From Nitrospinae bacterium RIFCSPLOWO2_12_FULL_45_22 (GTDB lineage Bacteria > 2-12-FULL-45-22), in contig MHDQ01000302.1 in the NCBI GenBank assembly GCA_001803565.1, forward strand, positions 1-33,248: a stretch of DNA of 33,248 bases, written 5' to 3'. Below the pieces are notes generated by a model that worked only from the letters and a program-made list of their open reading frames with translations, had not been told where the DNA came from and did no database searches. This document shows, piece by piece, positions 5,568 to 13,391 of this stretch; positions within the stretch are counted from its first letter, which is position 1, and every line of letters begins with the position of its first letter. A program made the position numbers and the translations under genes.

Positions 5568-6773
5568 ATGGAGAGGGAAGTATCGCCGCTAAAGGTGTTA
5601 ATAGAGAGAATAATCAAAGATGAGATAGAGGATATGGCTGGGGAGATCAAGTCCCTGGTAAAGCAAACTGTCAAGAGCAGTTTTGTCTCAAAAATTAGAG
5701 AATCAGTGAGAAATGCTATATCAGAGACAATAGAAGAAATATTGCCAGAGACTGGGAAGCCCGGAATTATAACTTGCAGCAATGAAACTCAGTGGGATAA
5801 AGATTTTCCCCATCCATCCTATGAATTGGTACCCGGCGATAGGCAGGGTTTTCTAACCCCGCAAAAAGAATTTGTAACCGTTCACCCACACATTGCCCAC
5901 GATGTCATTCTGAGCGAAAGCGAAGAATCTCTTTCGCCGGAGACCCTTCGCCCCGCTCAGGGTGACAGTCCCAGTGAACGGTTACAAGAATTTAATACCG
6001 GGGATGGCAATAATAGCGGGAGATATATCTATTGTATTGTGGAGAGTAATGATCGGTTAAGCCTTGGCCGGATCGGTATAGGAGGTAATGAGGTGTATAC
6101 TATCCCCTATAAAGACCTGGCTGCCCTAGTCCACAATTGCTCCACCGAACCTTACGCTTCAGAAGATAGTGAAATAGTCAAGGGATGGGTAATGACGCAT
6201 CAAGAAGTCTTGGAAAGGACAGCTCAGAGATTTAGTACCGTGATACCTTTAGGCTTTGACACTATTATCAAAGCTGTAAACGGTCAAACCCCTGAGCAAA
6301 ACCTGATAGAGTGGCTAAAAGGAGATTATGAGAATCTCAAGGTAAAGGTAGCGAGGCTGAAAGGAAAGGAGGAGTATGGGGTACAGATCCTTTGGAACCC
6401 CAAAATTATCGGGCAAAAAATTGCCCAGATCACCCCTGAAATTAAGAAATTAGATGAGGATATAAAATCGAAGCCCAGAGGAATGGCCTATATGTATAAA
6501 CAGAAGCTAGAAGATGCCTTAAAAACTGAGCTAGAAAAGGCGGCTGATCGTTATTTTAAGGAATTTTATGAACAGATTAAGCCCTGGGCAGATGATCTGC
6601 GGGTAGAAAAGACCAAGAAGGCCGAGGAGGGCAAGCATATGCTCATGAATCTCTCCTGCCTGGTGGATAAGGAAAAATATAAAAAGTTGGGTGAAGAACT
6701 GGAGAGGATTAACAATATGGATGGTTTTTTTGTACGCTTTACCGGCCCCTGGCCACCCTATAGCTTTGTCTAG
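5568..6773 (+). CDS. gvpL: GvpF/GvpL-family protein with N-terminal helical extension and repeat-derived linker
   Basis: About 401 residues, clearly longer than usual for the family. Residues 1-63 are a charged helical domain with no recognised family (SPLKVLIERIIKDEIEDMAGEI...VRNAISETIEEILPE). Residues about 85-155 are encoded largely by palindromic repeats (5843-5862 and 5874-5985) and read as low-complexity linker. From about residue 160 comes a normal GvpF/L domain: GRYIYCIVE, HQEVLERTAQRFSTVIPLGFDT, a long helical middle and a GPWPPYSFV end. GvpL binds several Gvp proteins and is a candidate assembly hub (family knowledge). I chose the ATG at 5568 after AAGAAGGG; the ATG at 5532 is inside the upstream repeat. 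gvpM starts 2 bases after the stop. Confidence 0.88.
   Translation: MEREVSPLKVLIERIIKDEIEDMAGEIKSLVKQTVKSSFVSKIRESVRNAISETIEEILPETGKPGIITCSNETQWDKDFPHPSYELVPGDRQGFLTPQKEFVTVHPHIAHDVILSESEESLSPETLRPAQGDSPSERLQEFNTGDGNNSGRYIYCIVESNDRLSLGRIGIGGNEVYTIPYKDLAALVHNCSTEPYASEDSEIVKGWVMTHQEVLERTAQRFSTVIPLGFDTIIKAVNGQTPEQNLIEWLKGDYENLKVKVARLKGKEEYGVQILWNPKIIGQKIAQITPEIKKLDEDIKSKPRGMAYMYKQKLEDALKTELEKAADRYFKEFYEQIKPWADDLRVEKTKKAEEGKHMLMNLSCLVDKEKYKKLGEELERINNMDGFFVRFTGPWPPYSFV
5843..5862. repeat. Hairpin repeat translated inside gvpL, second copy
   Basis: Same hairpin as 2796-2815 with one substitution in the stem (GCAGGGTT/AACCCCGC, TTCT loop). It is read in the same frame as the copy in the ArsA linker, giving GDRQGFLTPQKE. 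Confidence 0.82.
5874..5985. repeat. Nested palindromic element translated inside gvpL
   Basis: Outer perfect 12-base inverted repeats GTAACCGTTCAC (5874-5885) and GTGAACGGTTAC (5974-5985) enclose a second palindrome (5903-5967) with arms TGTCATTCTGAGCG and a diverged partner ending CTCAGGGTGACA. The inner unit resembles a repeat type I recall from many environmental bacterial genomes. The gvpL frame stays open through the whole element. Confidence 0.83.
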
Positions 6774-6775
6774 AA

Positions 6776-7033
6776 ATGGAACCAACCAGAAATACCCATG
6801 CAACTTTAGTAGATTTATTGGACCGCATCCTGGATAAGGGGCTGGTGATACATGCCGATATTATCGTATCAGTGGCAGGAATACCCTTAATCGGGGTTAA
6901 TTTGCGGGCTGCCCTGGCAGGAATGGAAACGATGCTAAGATACGGTGTACTGCAGGCCTGGGATGAAGGCACCAGGGCCTGGGAACGGAGACAGAGAATG
7001 AAAGGAGAAATGGGAGTTTCTTCAGCAGTTTAG
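6776..7033 (+). CDS. gvpM: Gas vesicle protein GvpM (GvpA/J/M family)
   Basis: An 85-residue GvpA-like minor protein. It opens with [57 protein letters not shown]; the MEPT start, the IPLIGVNLRAALAGMETM core and a following W-D pair match GvpM/GvpJ-type minor proteins better than the structural GvpA, which has the [28 protein letters not shown] pattern. Minor A-like proteins are thought to help nucleation and end-cap formation (family knowledge). It starts 2 bases after the gvpL stop, with no separate ribosome binding site, so translation is probably coupled to gvpL. Unlike the gvpJ gene at 3812, it has no zinc ribbon. Confidence 0.88.
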   Translation: MEPTRNTHATLVDLLDRILDKGLVIHADIIVSVAGIPLIGVNLRAALAGMETMLRYGVLQAWDEGTRAWERRQRMKGEMGVSSAV

Positions 7034-7065
7034 CCAAATTAGGCTCATAAAACCATAAAGAGAGG

Positions 7066-7132
7066 TTGTAGTGGCAGAGCTTGCTCTGCTTGGGTGCTTA
7101 TCGGGATGTCGAGCAAGCTCGACCACTACAAA
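7066..7132. repeat. Palindromic element between gvpM and dnaK
   Basis: Arms TTGTAGTGGCAGAGCTTGCT and a matching partner ending CGACCACTACAA; each arm is itself a small palindrome (GCAGAGC-TT-GCTCTGC and GTCGAGCAAGCTCGAC). The last bases sit directly before the AAAGGAAAC ribosome binding site of dnaK. Related half or variant copies occur at 13259-13311 and 15170-15192. Confidence 0.85.
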
Positions 7133-7139
7133 AGGAAAC

Positions 7140-8984
7140 ATGGGTAGAGTAGTAGGGATTGACTTAGGGACTACTAATTCAGTAGTAGCCATTATGGAGA
7201 GGGGAAAGCCTAAGGTTATACCTAATGCTGACGGTAACCCCTTGACTCCATCAGTGGTAGCCTTTACCCCGGATTGGAGACCTCTGGTAGGTCAGTTAGC
7301 TAAGAAACAGGCAACGGTAAATCCCGAAAAAGCCCTCTTTTCTATCAATAAAAGGATGGAGAGAAGTTCCTATGGGGAGAGGAATAATCCTGCTAGTTTT
7401 AACCAGATTATTACTTCTATCAAGAGACGGATGGGCTCTAACTATATAGTAAAGATTGATAACAGGGAATATACCCCCCAGGAGATCTCCAGCATGATCT
7501 TGCAAAAAATAAAGAGGGATGCAGAAGACTATCTGGGCGAAAAAATAGGGAAGGCCGTGATTACTGTGCCTGCTTATTTTAATGATAGCCAGCGCAAGGC
7601 TACTAAAGATGCTGCTACTATTGCTGATCTGGAAGTCATCAGGATTATTAATGAACCAACCGCAGCAGCCCTGGCTTATGGCTTAGACAAAGAAGATATT
7701 CATACCATTTTGGTTTGGGACCTTGGGGGTGGTACCTTTGATGTCTCTATTTTGGAATTAGGAGATGGCTTCTTTGAGGTTAAGGCAGTAAATGGCGATA
7801 CCCACCTGGGTGGGGATGACTATGACCAGCGAATTGTTAATTATTTAGCCGATGTTTGTCAAAAAGAGCAAGATATTGACCTCCGGCAAGATAGGATTAC
7901 CCTTCAGATACTGAAAGAAGTAGCCGAAAAGGCCAAGATTGAGCTCTCCTATGCCCTAACTACCAATATAAGTTTATCTTTGATTTACCAAGATGGTCTT
8001 AAGAACCCGGATATTATCCTGAGGAGGGAAGAGTTTAATGAGCTAACCGAGGATTTAAGAGAGCGAATGATACGACCAACGCAACAGGCCCTGGTTGATG
8101 CCAGGCTTTCTCCTGAGGATATTGATAGGGTGATCCTGGTAGGTGGGGCCACCAGGATGCCAGCGATACAGGAATTGGCTAAGACGCTCCTGGGCAAAGA
8201 GCCCTATAACCATATTGATCCAGACAAGATTGTAGCGCTGGGGGCCGCTATTCAGGCCGGTATTTTAACGGGGGAAGTTAGGAAAGTGACCTTGATAGAT
8301 GTTAATCCTTTATCTTTAGGCATCGAGACTATGGGCGGAGTATTTACCAGGATCATTGAAAGAAATACACCTATTCCTACCTCTCAAAGCCGGGTCTTTA
8401 CTACTGCTCGGGACAATCAAACAGAAGTAGATATCCATGTCTTCCAAGGAGAGCGGGCGATGGTCAGACATAATATGCCCCTGGACAGGTTCCGCCTTAC
8501 CGGTATCGAACCTCAACCCCGAGGCGAAGCCCGCATCGAGGTAATTTTTGATATTGATGTCAATAGTATTGTCCAGGTGTCAGCTATAGACCTTCAGACG
8601 GATAACCAGCAAAAGATAGAGATTAACTCGTTTGGGAGCCTGCTGGAAGAAGGGATAGACCAGATGGTTGAAGAAGCCAGGATATATGCTGAGCAAGATA
8701 GGAGAGAGCGAGAAAAAATAGAGGCAAGTATCCGGGCTAATAGTATGATTTGTGCGGCTGAGCACATGATTAAAGAGGTGGAGGAAAAAATTAGTAACTC
8801 CCTCCGGGAAGGGGTAATCGAGATTGAACAAGCTATACTCCTGGTTAAAGAGGCCCTGGCCAGTAGTAATTACCAGGAAGTAAAATCCCGAACACAAGAA
8901 TTAGAAAGGCTTATTCAGGCCAGGGAGAGAGAAAGGAGGAATAAAAAAAAGGAGATAAAGGAAGAGGAGGCGGTACTAACTTGA
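7140..8984 (+). CDS. dnaK: Hsp70 chaperone DnaK, in the gas vesicle cluster
   Basis: A complete 614-residue Hsp70. Motifs in order: phosphate-1 GIDLGTTNS at the N-terminus, [28 protein letters not shown], phosphate-2 [12 protein letters not shown], adenosine-site [11 protein letters not shown], then a substrate-binding domain ([11 protein letters not shown]...[31 protein letters not shown]) and a charged helical lid. Hsp70 binds unfolded protein under ATP control, with DnaJ and GrpE as partners; neither is in the window. I chose the ATG at 7140 after AAAGGAAAC; upstream in-frame codons come from a palindromic repeat. It follows gvpM and precedes an Hsp20, so it may be a gas-vesicle-dedicated copy, but it could also be the general DnaK. 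A second palindromic element starts at its stop codon. Confidence 0.95.
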   Translation: MGRVVGIDLGTTNSVVAIMERGKPKVIPNADGNPLTPSVVAFTPDWRPLVGQLAKKQATVNPEKALFSINKRMERSSYGERNNPASFNQIITSIKRRMGSNYIVKIDNREYTPQEISSMILQKIKRDAEDYLGEKIGKAVITVPAYFNDSQRKATKDAATIADLEVIRIINEPTAAALAYGLDKEDIHTILVWDLGGGTFDVSILELGDGFFEVKAVNGDTHLGGDDYDQRIVNYLADVCQKEQDIDLRQDRITLQILKEVAEKAKIELSYALTTNISLSLIYQDGLKNPDIILRREEFNELTEDLRERMIRPTQQALVDARLSPEDIDRVILVGGATRMPAIQELAKTLLGKEPYNHIDPDKIVALGAAIQAGILTGEVRKVTLIDVNPLSLGIETMGGVFTRIIERNTPIPTSQSRVFTTARDNQTEVDIHVFQGERAMVRHNMPLDRFRLTGIEPQPRGEARIEVIFDIDVNSIVQVSAIDLQTDNQQKIEINSFGSLLEEGIDQMVEEARIYAEQDRREREKIEASIRANSMICAAEHMIKEVEEKISNSLREGVIEIEQAILLVKEALASSNYQEVKSRTQELERLIQARERERRNKKKEIKEEEAVLT

Positions 8985-9125
8985 TATACAGAGCGACATA
9001 ATTATTTGCGCATACCAACATTGCCTGTCATTCCGGGCTTGACCCGGAATCCAGCATCTTTTCTGGATTCCGGCTTTCGCCGGAATGACGACTTATGCGT
9101 ATTTAATTTGGACGCTGTGTATAGT
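8983..9125. repeat. Nested palindromic element behind dnaK
   Basis: Three layers: outer arms TATACAGAGCGAC (8986-8998) and GACGCTGTGTATA (about 9110-9122), middle arms AATTATTTGCGCATA and TATGCGTATTTAATT, and a core palindrome 9027-9089 with GTCATTCCGG...CCGGAATGAC ends. The core resembles a common environmental repeat type. The element begins at the dnaK stop codon and may act as a transcript 3' structure; no T-run follows. Confidence 0.8.
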
Positions 9126-9232
9126 ATAGGAATTTTCATTTTAATAATGCGGTTTTTCACTCCTCGCAACGACAGTATGTATTGAAATGTTAATTTGGCA
9201 ACGATGTACTAGAGACCCAGGAGGATAAGGCA

Positions 9233-9541
9233 ATGGATTTTCTAGGAAGGAGCAAATGGGAGACGTTAGAGGAAAAAATAGTAGATATTGTTGATGGGAA
9301 GAGACGGGTGCTGGTCATTGCTGAGATGCCCGGTGTATCCGAGGAGGAGATCAATATAGATATTGCCGGTGATGTCCTTTTGCTTCTGGCTTCCCATAAG
9401 GATAAGAAGTATTCCAATGAGATATTCCTACCAGCCAGAGTAAAAAGAGAAACTATGAAATATATCTATAAAAACGGCCTCTTAGAGATCACTATAGACA
9501 AAGAACTAGCTCGGAAACCAGGTCAATTAAATTATATTTAG
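9233..9541 (+). CDS. Short Hsp20 / alpha-crystallin protein
   Basis: 102 residues, consisting essentially of an alpha-crystallin domain: RRVLVIAEMPGVSEEEINIDIAGDVLLLLASHKDKKYSNEIFLPARVKRETMKYIYKNGLLEITIDKE. The AEMPGV and NGLLEITI motifs are Hsp20 hallmarks, and the last part parallels the gvpH-type protein at 4639 (YKNGILEITIEK), which suggests the two are paralogues. Hsp20s hold unfolded proteins without ATP and pass them to Hsp70 (family knowledge), so pairing with the dnaK just upstream makes sense. The start follows GAGGATAAGGCA. It is the last gene of the gas vesicle block; a nested repeat begins right at its stop. Confidence 0.85.
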   Translation: MDFLGRSKWETLEEKIVDIVDGKRRVLVIAEMPGVSEEEINIDIAGDVLLLLASHKDKKYSNEIFLPARVKRETMKYIYKNGLLEITIDKELARKPGQLNYI

Positions 9542-9648
9542 GACGCAGATTTCCGCAGACATTTTAGTGAGGAGTAAGCAGTGAGCCGTGAGCAGTAACT
9601 GCTAATTCCTTACTGCTCACTTTACAAAATCTGTGTTCATCTGTGTCC
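9541..9648. repeat. Nested palindromic element closing the gas vesicle block
   Basis: Outer arms GGACGCAGATTTCCGCAGA (9541-9559) and TCTGTGTTCATCTGTGTCC (9630-9648), imperfect inverted repeats; inner arms GTGAGGAGTAAGCAGT (9567-9582) and ATTCCTTACTGCTCAC (9605-9620). The tail of the minus-strand gene at 9755 lies 106 bases further on. The remaining 9649-9754 shows no gene. Confidence 0.8.
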
Positions 9649-9754
9649 AAAATGAAAATCCCTATACTATCAACCTGGACTACTTTCTCCCCCCGCTAGA
9701 TAACAAGCGCCTGGCAGGGTGGGGAAAAAATATCCCGGGGGCGATGCAAGGCTT

Positions 9755-11134
9755 TTATTCCGGGATCCTGGCCAGGATATCTTTATATGCTTTAAGGGAG
9801 TTGATTATTTTGTGGGTCTCATTCAGCCCTTCCAGGAGCAGTTTAGACGACTGGGTAGCACCGGTTATCCCATCTATATCTTCTTTGAGTGTTAATGGCA
9901 GTTTTTGGTTAGCTCGCTGAGTAACCCTCTGGAGGAAGTCCGGGGCGCTTATAAGCTCTCCATATAGATTTATATTTTCGATCAAGATAATGTTTTTTAT
10001 CTCTCCAGTGAGATCAAAGGTATAGACAAAGTGGACATTGGTGCAAACATCACAGAGGACATCTTTGAATACCTCCCGGGCGAGCACCTTCGCCCCAGTC
10101 TTATCCTTACCCAGATATACTGTATCCCCGTCCAGGTTGATCCTTTCAAACTTCTTAACCCCAGGGGCAGCCATCTCGAAATATCTCATTAATATATCCT
10201 CCGGGAGCTCTTCCCGAAAATAACTCTTTACCTTAACCAATACTGAAGCTACATTAGCCAGCGATACCTGATCGCTAATATATCTTATCTTACCTCTTTT
10301 GTTTATAATAAATACCCGGGGCAAATCCTTTACCCCATATAGGCGAGCCACTTCTTTGTTTTGGTCTACCAGGATAGGAAAATTCACATAATATTTTTTC
10401 CTGAATTCATTGACTTCGGCTGGCCTATCCCCCACGGCCACTCGAATCAAATCCACATCCTCCCGCCGGTAGGTACTATAAAGGGATTTCATTATCTCAA
10501 TAATCTGGCGGAGAGTCTCATCATGGATAGAAAGAAAGGTAAGGAGGAGGGTCTTTTTATTCAGTAGGTCTTTGAAGTTAAAAGTTTCTCCCTGACTGGT
10601 CTTGAGAGAGAAATCCGGTGGCCTATTCCATAAGTCTGCCCCAACAATCTCTTTTTCTACAATTATTCTGTCCAGAATAGATTTTAGCTCTTCATAGGTA
10701 GGCAACTTACCCCGGTATCTAATAGTCCCACTCCGGTCTATAATATCCACCAGGGGCACGGTAGCAACAAAATATTTTTTATACACTTCCTTTTTCGGGT
10801 CCGGTAGCATAAAAAACTTGGCCTTAAAGGCCTCTCTAAACTCTGAGGTCTCCTTCTCATCATTACCTATGGCCACCCCAATTACCTGCAAGTCTTTGTA
10901 TTTATGATAGATTTGGTTAACTTCATTAATCAGAGGGACATCTTCCCGACAGGTATGACAATACACATTAAAATGGACCAGCATTATGGCCTTCCCCAGG
11001 TACTGAGAAAGGATAAAGGGCTTCCCGTTAAGGTCTCTTAGGGTAAAATCAGGGGCCTCTGCACCTAACATATCAGCCATTGCTAGCCGCGGAAGAAATA
11101 GGAATATAAGTAATGCCAGCCAACCCTTTTTCAT
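9755..11134 (-). CDS. Secreted redox protein: two thioredoxin-like domains plus FMN-binding-type domain
   Basis: 459 residues from the ATG at 11134. Residues 1-20 are a signal peptide (MKKGWLALLIFLFLPRLAMA), so it acts outside the cytoplasm. Residues about 22-170 form a TlpA/AhpC-like domain (APDFTLRDLNGKPF) with a C59-H-T-C62 redox pair. Residues about 180-330 repeat the fold (PPDFSLKTSQGETF...FPILVDQNKEVARLYGV) but have no active-site cysteines. The C-terminal part has a second pair, CDVC (361-364), and an FMN_bind-like segment ending DGITGATQSS, which fits the ApbE flavinylation motif D-G-x-(S/T)-G-A-(S/T), with T427 as predicted FMN acceptor. It is a single gene divergent from the B12 radical SAM gene. 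The further upstream in-frame ATG at 11230 would spoil the signal peptide. Confidence 0.8.
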   Translation of the reverse strand: MKKGWLALLIFLFLPRLAMADMLGAEAPDFTLRDLNGKPFILSQYLGKAIMLVHFNVYCHTCREDVPLINEVNQIYHKYKDLQVIGVAIGNDEKETSEFREAFKAKFFMLPDPKKEVYKKYFVATVPLVDIIDRSGTIRYRGKLPTYEELKSILDRIIVEKEIVGADLWNRPPDFSLKTSQGETFNFKDLLNKKTLLLTFLSIHDETLRQIIEIMKSLYSTYRREDVDLIRVAVGDRPAEVNEFRKKYYVNFPILVDQNKEVARLYGVKDLPRVFIINKRGKIRYISDQVSLANVASVLVKVKSYFREELPEDILMRYFEMAAPGVKKFERINLDGDTVYLGKDKTGAKVLAREVFKDVLCDVCTNVHFVYTFDLTGEIKNIILIENINLYGELISAPDFLQRVTQRANQKLPLTLKEDIDGITGATQSSKLLLEGLNETHKIINSLKAYKDILARIPE

Positions 11135-11311
11135 AAGCGCTCTCCTTGTTTTAATTTTCCGTGTCCTCTGGAATCTCTGTGGCTTTAGGTATCGTTTTAT
11201 AATCTTAACTGAATAGAAATAAATTGACAAGCAGATTAATCTCTGCTAGATTTATTTCACAAAATTTTAATAATTAAATTTTAATATTTCTTGGATTAAG
11301 GAGGGAAGATC

Positions 11312-12778
11312 ATGAAACTCCTATTCTTGCAGCCCCAATTAGGGGCTTGGTCTACCTGGGGGAAACATCGTGCCCCAAATATCAACCATGCCCAGTTGGC
11401 CGCTTATTTACGGGAAAAGAACCCGGAGATAGAGCTGGCTGTGCTGGACTGCCGGGCCCTGGAATTAGCTGAGGAAGAGATGCTAAATCGGGTGGGGCAA
11501 ATAAAGCCCGATGTCGTGTATCTGGGTGATATCCTCCATACTACCGGCGGGGCGGCCATTATTTACCGCTACAACCAGGCCGCCAAAAAGGTCAAGGAAA
11601 ATTATCCTGCTACCACGATAATTGTTGGTGGGCTTTATTATTCTGCTTTACCAGAGCGGATTCTAACCGAAAACTCAAGTATAGATTATGTTATTTTAGG
11701 AGAAGGGGAGATAACCCTGTCAGAATTGATGAAAGAGCTAACACGAACCAAGCCAGCTTTGGAAAAAGTTAAGGGGTTGGCTTACGGGCATAACCACCAA
11801 ATCTCATTAAACGACCCCCGGCCCCTGATAGAGGATTTGGATAAGTTGCCTTGTCCGGCCTATGATCTGTTTCCTATGGATCAATATGTGGGCTATAGCT
11901 ATTTGAAACCTTATGTGGAGACCTGGAACAGCCGGGGCTGTCCGGCGGGTTGTGCCTTCTGCTACGAATGGTCCCAATTCGATACCCGGAGCAGGAACGA
12001 TTTGAGGAATTACCGGGCCCGCTCGGGAAAACTGGTAGCCCAGGAGATGGAGTTATTAGCAAAAAAATATGGCCTGAAGAACATTGTTATGATGGATGAT
12101 GCCTTCAATGTCCAACGAGATCGGGTCATAGAGTTCTGTCAAGAGATGATTGAGAAGAGATTAGGGACGGACTGGCTAATGCTGGGTCGAGCGCCCAATT
12201 ATGTCAGGGATCAGGACCTCTTTCCCCTGATGAAAGAAGCCGGGGCGGCCTGTTGCTTGGTAGGGCTCGAAGTGGCAACGGATGATGAGCTCAAGGCCCT
12301 GAAGAAGGGGATCACTACCCAACAAGTAGCCGAGACTATCGCTAAGCTCCGCAAGGCCGGTATTGCCAGTGTCCTTACCTGGATGATCGGTTTCTGGGAA
12401 GATAGCGAGGAGGTAATAAAAGAACGGTATCGTTTTGTTGATCAGATTGATCCTGATCTTATGGCCTTACAAGTCCTGAACCCTATGCCCGGCTCCCCTT
12501 TATGGGATGAAGCCTGGAAGAAAGATTTGATAGAGGTAGATGACCTCTCGCAATGGGATTTTCACCGGCCGGTAATGCCCACCAAGTATCTGAGCCGGGA
12601 GAGGTTAGCAGAGCTAGGCGCCTGGACCCTACAGGATTTTTATCAGAAAGAGGGGCGTATTGAAAGGATCTTTAAGAACCCGGACTTTGCCCCTATGGCA
12701 AAAGTCATTTTCCAATCCTATTTGGATAATGCCGCCAATTTCGAAAAGGCCATAAAAGGTGAAGCAGTCTTTGTCTAA
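11312..12778 (+). CDS. B12-binding-domain radical SAM protein
   Basis: 488 residues with the layout of cobalamin-dependent (class B-type) radical SAM enzymes: an N-terminal Rossmann-like domain (residues about 1-150, KLLFLQPQL...KPDVVYLGDIL...IIVGGLYYSALPE...IDYVILGEGE), then the radical SAM core with C210-x3-C214-x2-C217 in SRGCPAGCAFCYEW. Conserved core strands follow (MMDDAFN, LMLGRAPNYV, VGLEVATDDELKALKKGIT, MIGFWEDSEE). Such enzymes do methylations or ring-forming steps on unactivated carbons; the substrate here is unknown, although distant resemblance to BchE-type cyclases is expected of the group. The N-terminal domain lacks the DxHxxG cobalamin motif, so B12 would bind base-off without His, or not at all. 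The start follows AAGGAGGGAAG, divergent from the 9755 gene. Confidence 0.85.
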   Translation: MKLLFLQPQLGAWSTWGKHRAPNINHAQLAAYLREKNPEIELAVLDCRALELAEEEMLNRVGQIKPDVVYLGDILHTTGGAAIIYRYNQAAKKVKENYPATTIIVGGLYYSALPERILTENSSIDYVILGEGEITLSELMKELTRTKPALEKVKGLAYGHNHQISLNDPRPLIEDLDKLPCPAYDLFPMDQYVGYSYLKPYVETWNSRGCPAGCAFCYEWSQFDTRSRNDLRNYRARSGKLVAQEMELLAKKYGLKNIVMMDDAFNVQRDRVIEFCQEMIEKRLGTDWLMLGRAPNYVRDQDLFPLMKEAGAACCLVGLEVATDDELKALKKGITTQQVAETIAKLRKAGIASVLTWMIGFWEDSEEVIKERYRFVDQIDPDLMALQVLNPMPGSPLWDEAWKKDLIEVDDLSQWDFHRPVMPTKYLSRERLAELGAWTLQDFYQKEGRIERIFKNPDFAPMAKVIFQSYLDNAANFEKAIKGEAVFV

Positions 12779-12790
12779 CCCCCTCCCTTT

Positions 12791-13139
12791 TTAACTATAT
12801 CACCGCTGAGAACGCGGAGATAAGACATAAAAGTGAGCTAAAAGTGCAAAACGCAAAGTGTAAAGCTAAGTGCTCTAATCCATAATTACGGTGATGTATT
12901 TGAGAGAAAGTGCTTATGATAAGGAAACCAGGAATACAGGAGAGGTTAACCCCGCTTAGGCGGGGTTAATTTCCTGGCCTCTTGGCTTCCTAATAAAAAA
13001 GAAGGCAAAAAATAGGCATAATACGTAACTGTATTTATGAAATGAAGCACTAAGGAATAATTCCTTAATTTTGCGCTTTTCGCTTTAATCTTTACCTTTT
13101 GTCTCTGTTTTCTCTGCCTGCTCTGCGGTGAATAGTTAT
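12791..13139. repeat. Four- to five-layer nested palindromic element (no gene)
   Basis: This fills most of the 613-base gap between 12778 and 13392. Layers from outside in: TAACTATATCACCGCTGAG (12792-12810) with CTCTGCGGTGAATAGTTA (13121-13138); AAAAGTG...GCAAAACGCAAAG (about 12829-12858) with TTTTGCGCTTTTCGCTTT (about 13069-13086); AGTGCTCTAATCCATAATTA (from 12869 to about 12900) with its partner ending GAAGCACT (about 13021-13051); AGGAAACCAGGAATACAGG (12922-12940) with the partner ending TTGGCTTCCT (12972-12991); and a core hairpin TTAACCCCGC-TTAG-GCGGGGTTAA (12946-12969). It looks like successive insertion of small inverted-repeat elements into one another. Confidence 0.85.
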
Positions 13140-13222
13140 AAGCCCCCCTCTTCTTCAAAAAAATCCCTTGCGGATAAGGCAATACCACAGTATTATTATT
13201 GGTGCCATAGCAGAAGAATTTC

Positions 13223-13343
13223 GTAACTGTTTAGCCACGAAATGACACGAAGGAGAAAGTAGTTGCAGAGCCTTACTCTGCTAAAATGGCAGCGTAAGAC
13301 GCTGCTGCTACCTAGCTTAGCGTCCTTAGTGGCTGAATAGTTA
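13223..13343. repeat. Nested palindromic element just upstream of RNase G
   Basis: Outer imperfect inverted repeats GTAACTGTTTAGCCAC and GTGGCTGAATAGTTAC enclose a second unit (13259-13311) with GTAGTTGCAGAG and ACGCTGCTGCTAC ends, whose arms are themselves small palindromes. The inner unit is related to the element at 7066-7132. The right end lies 49 bases before the chosen RNase G start and so may carry or displace its promoter. Confidence 0.83.
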
Positions 13344-13391
13344 CCAAGACTTTAGTTGGTTAAACAGTTAGAGGATTTATCGGTTACAAAG

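Noticed and set aside
6776-7033. Major shell protein GvpA
   Set aside because: The sequence matches GvpM/J (MEPT start, IPLIGVNLRAALAGMETM) and lacks the GvpA pattern; true gvpA is not seen in the window.
7071-7139. Upstream in-frame ATG at 7071 for DnaK
   Set aside because: The extra residues are encoded by a palindromic repeat. Hsp70 N-termini start close to GIDLGTTNS, and the ATG at 7140 has a ribosome binding site.
9633-9920. Plus-strand frame opposite the redox protein gene
   Set aside because: It is antisense to a well-supported gene and starts in repeat sequence with no protein signature.
12946-12969. Intrinsic terminator of the B12 radical SAM gene
   Set aside because: The stem is strong, but no T-run follows on either side and it is the core of a nested repeat about 170 bases past the stop.
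12791-13343. CRISPR-like array between 12791 and 13343
   Set aside because: The structure is concentric inverted repeats, not evenly spaced direct repeats, and no cas gene is near.
13356-13391. TTG at 13356 as RNase G start
   Set aside because: The family normally begins with a sequence like MIKKMLINAS, which starts at 13392.
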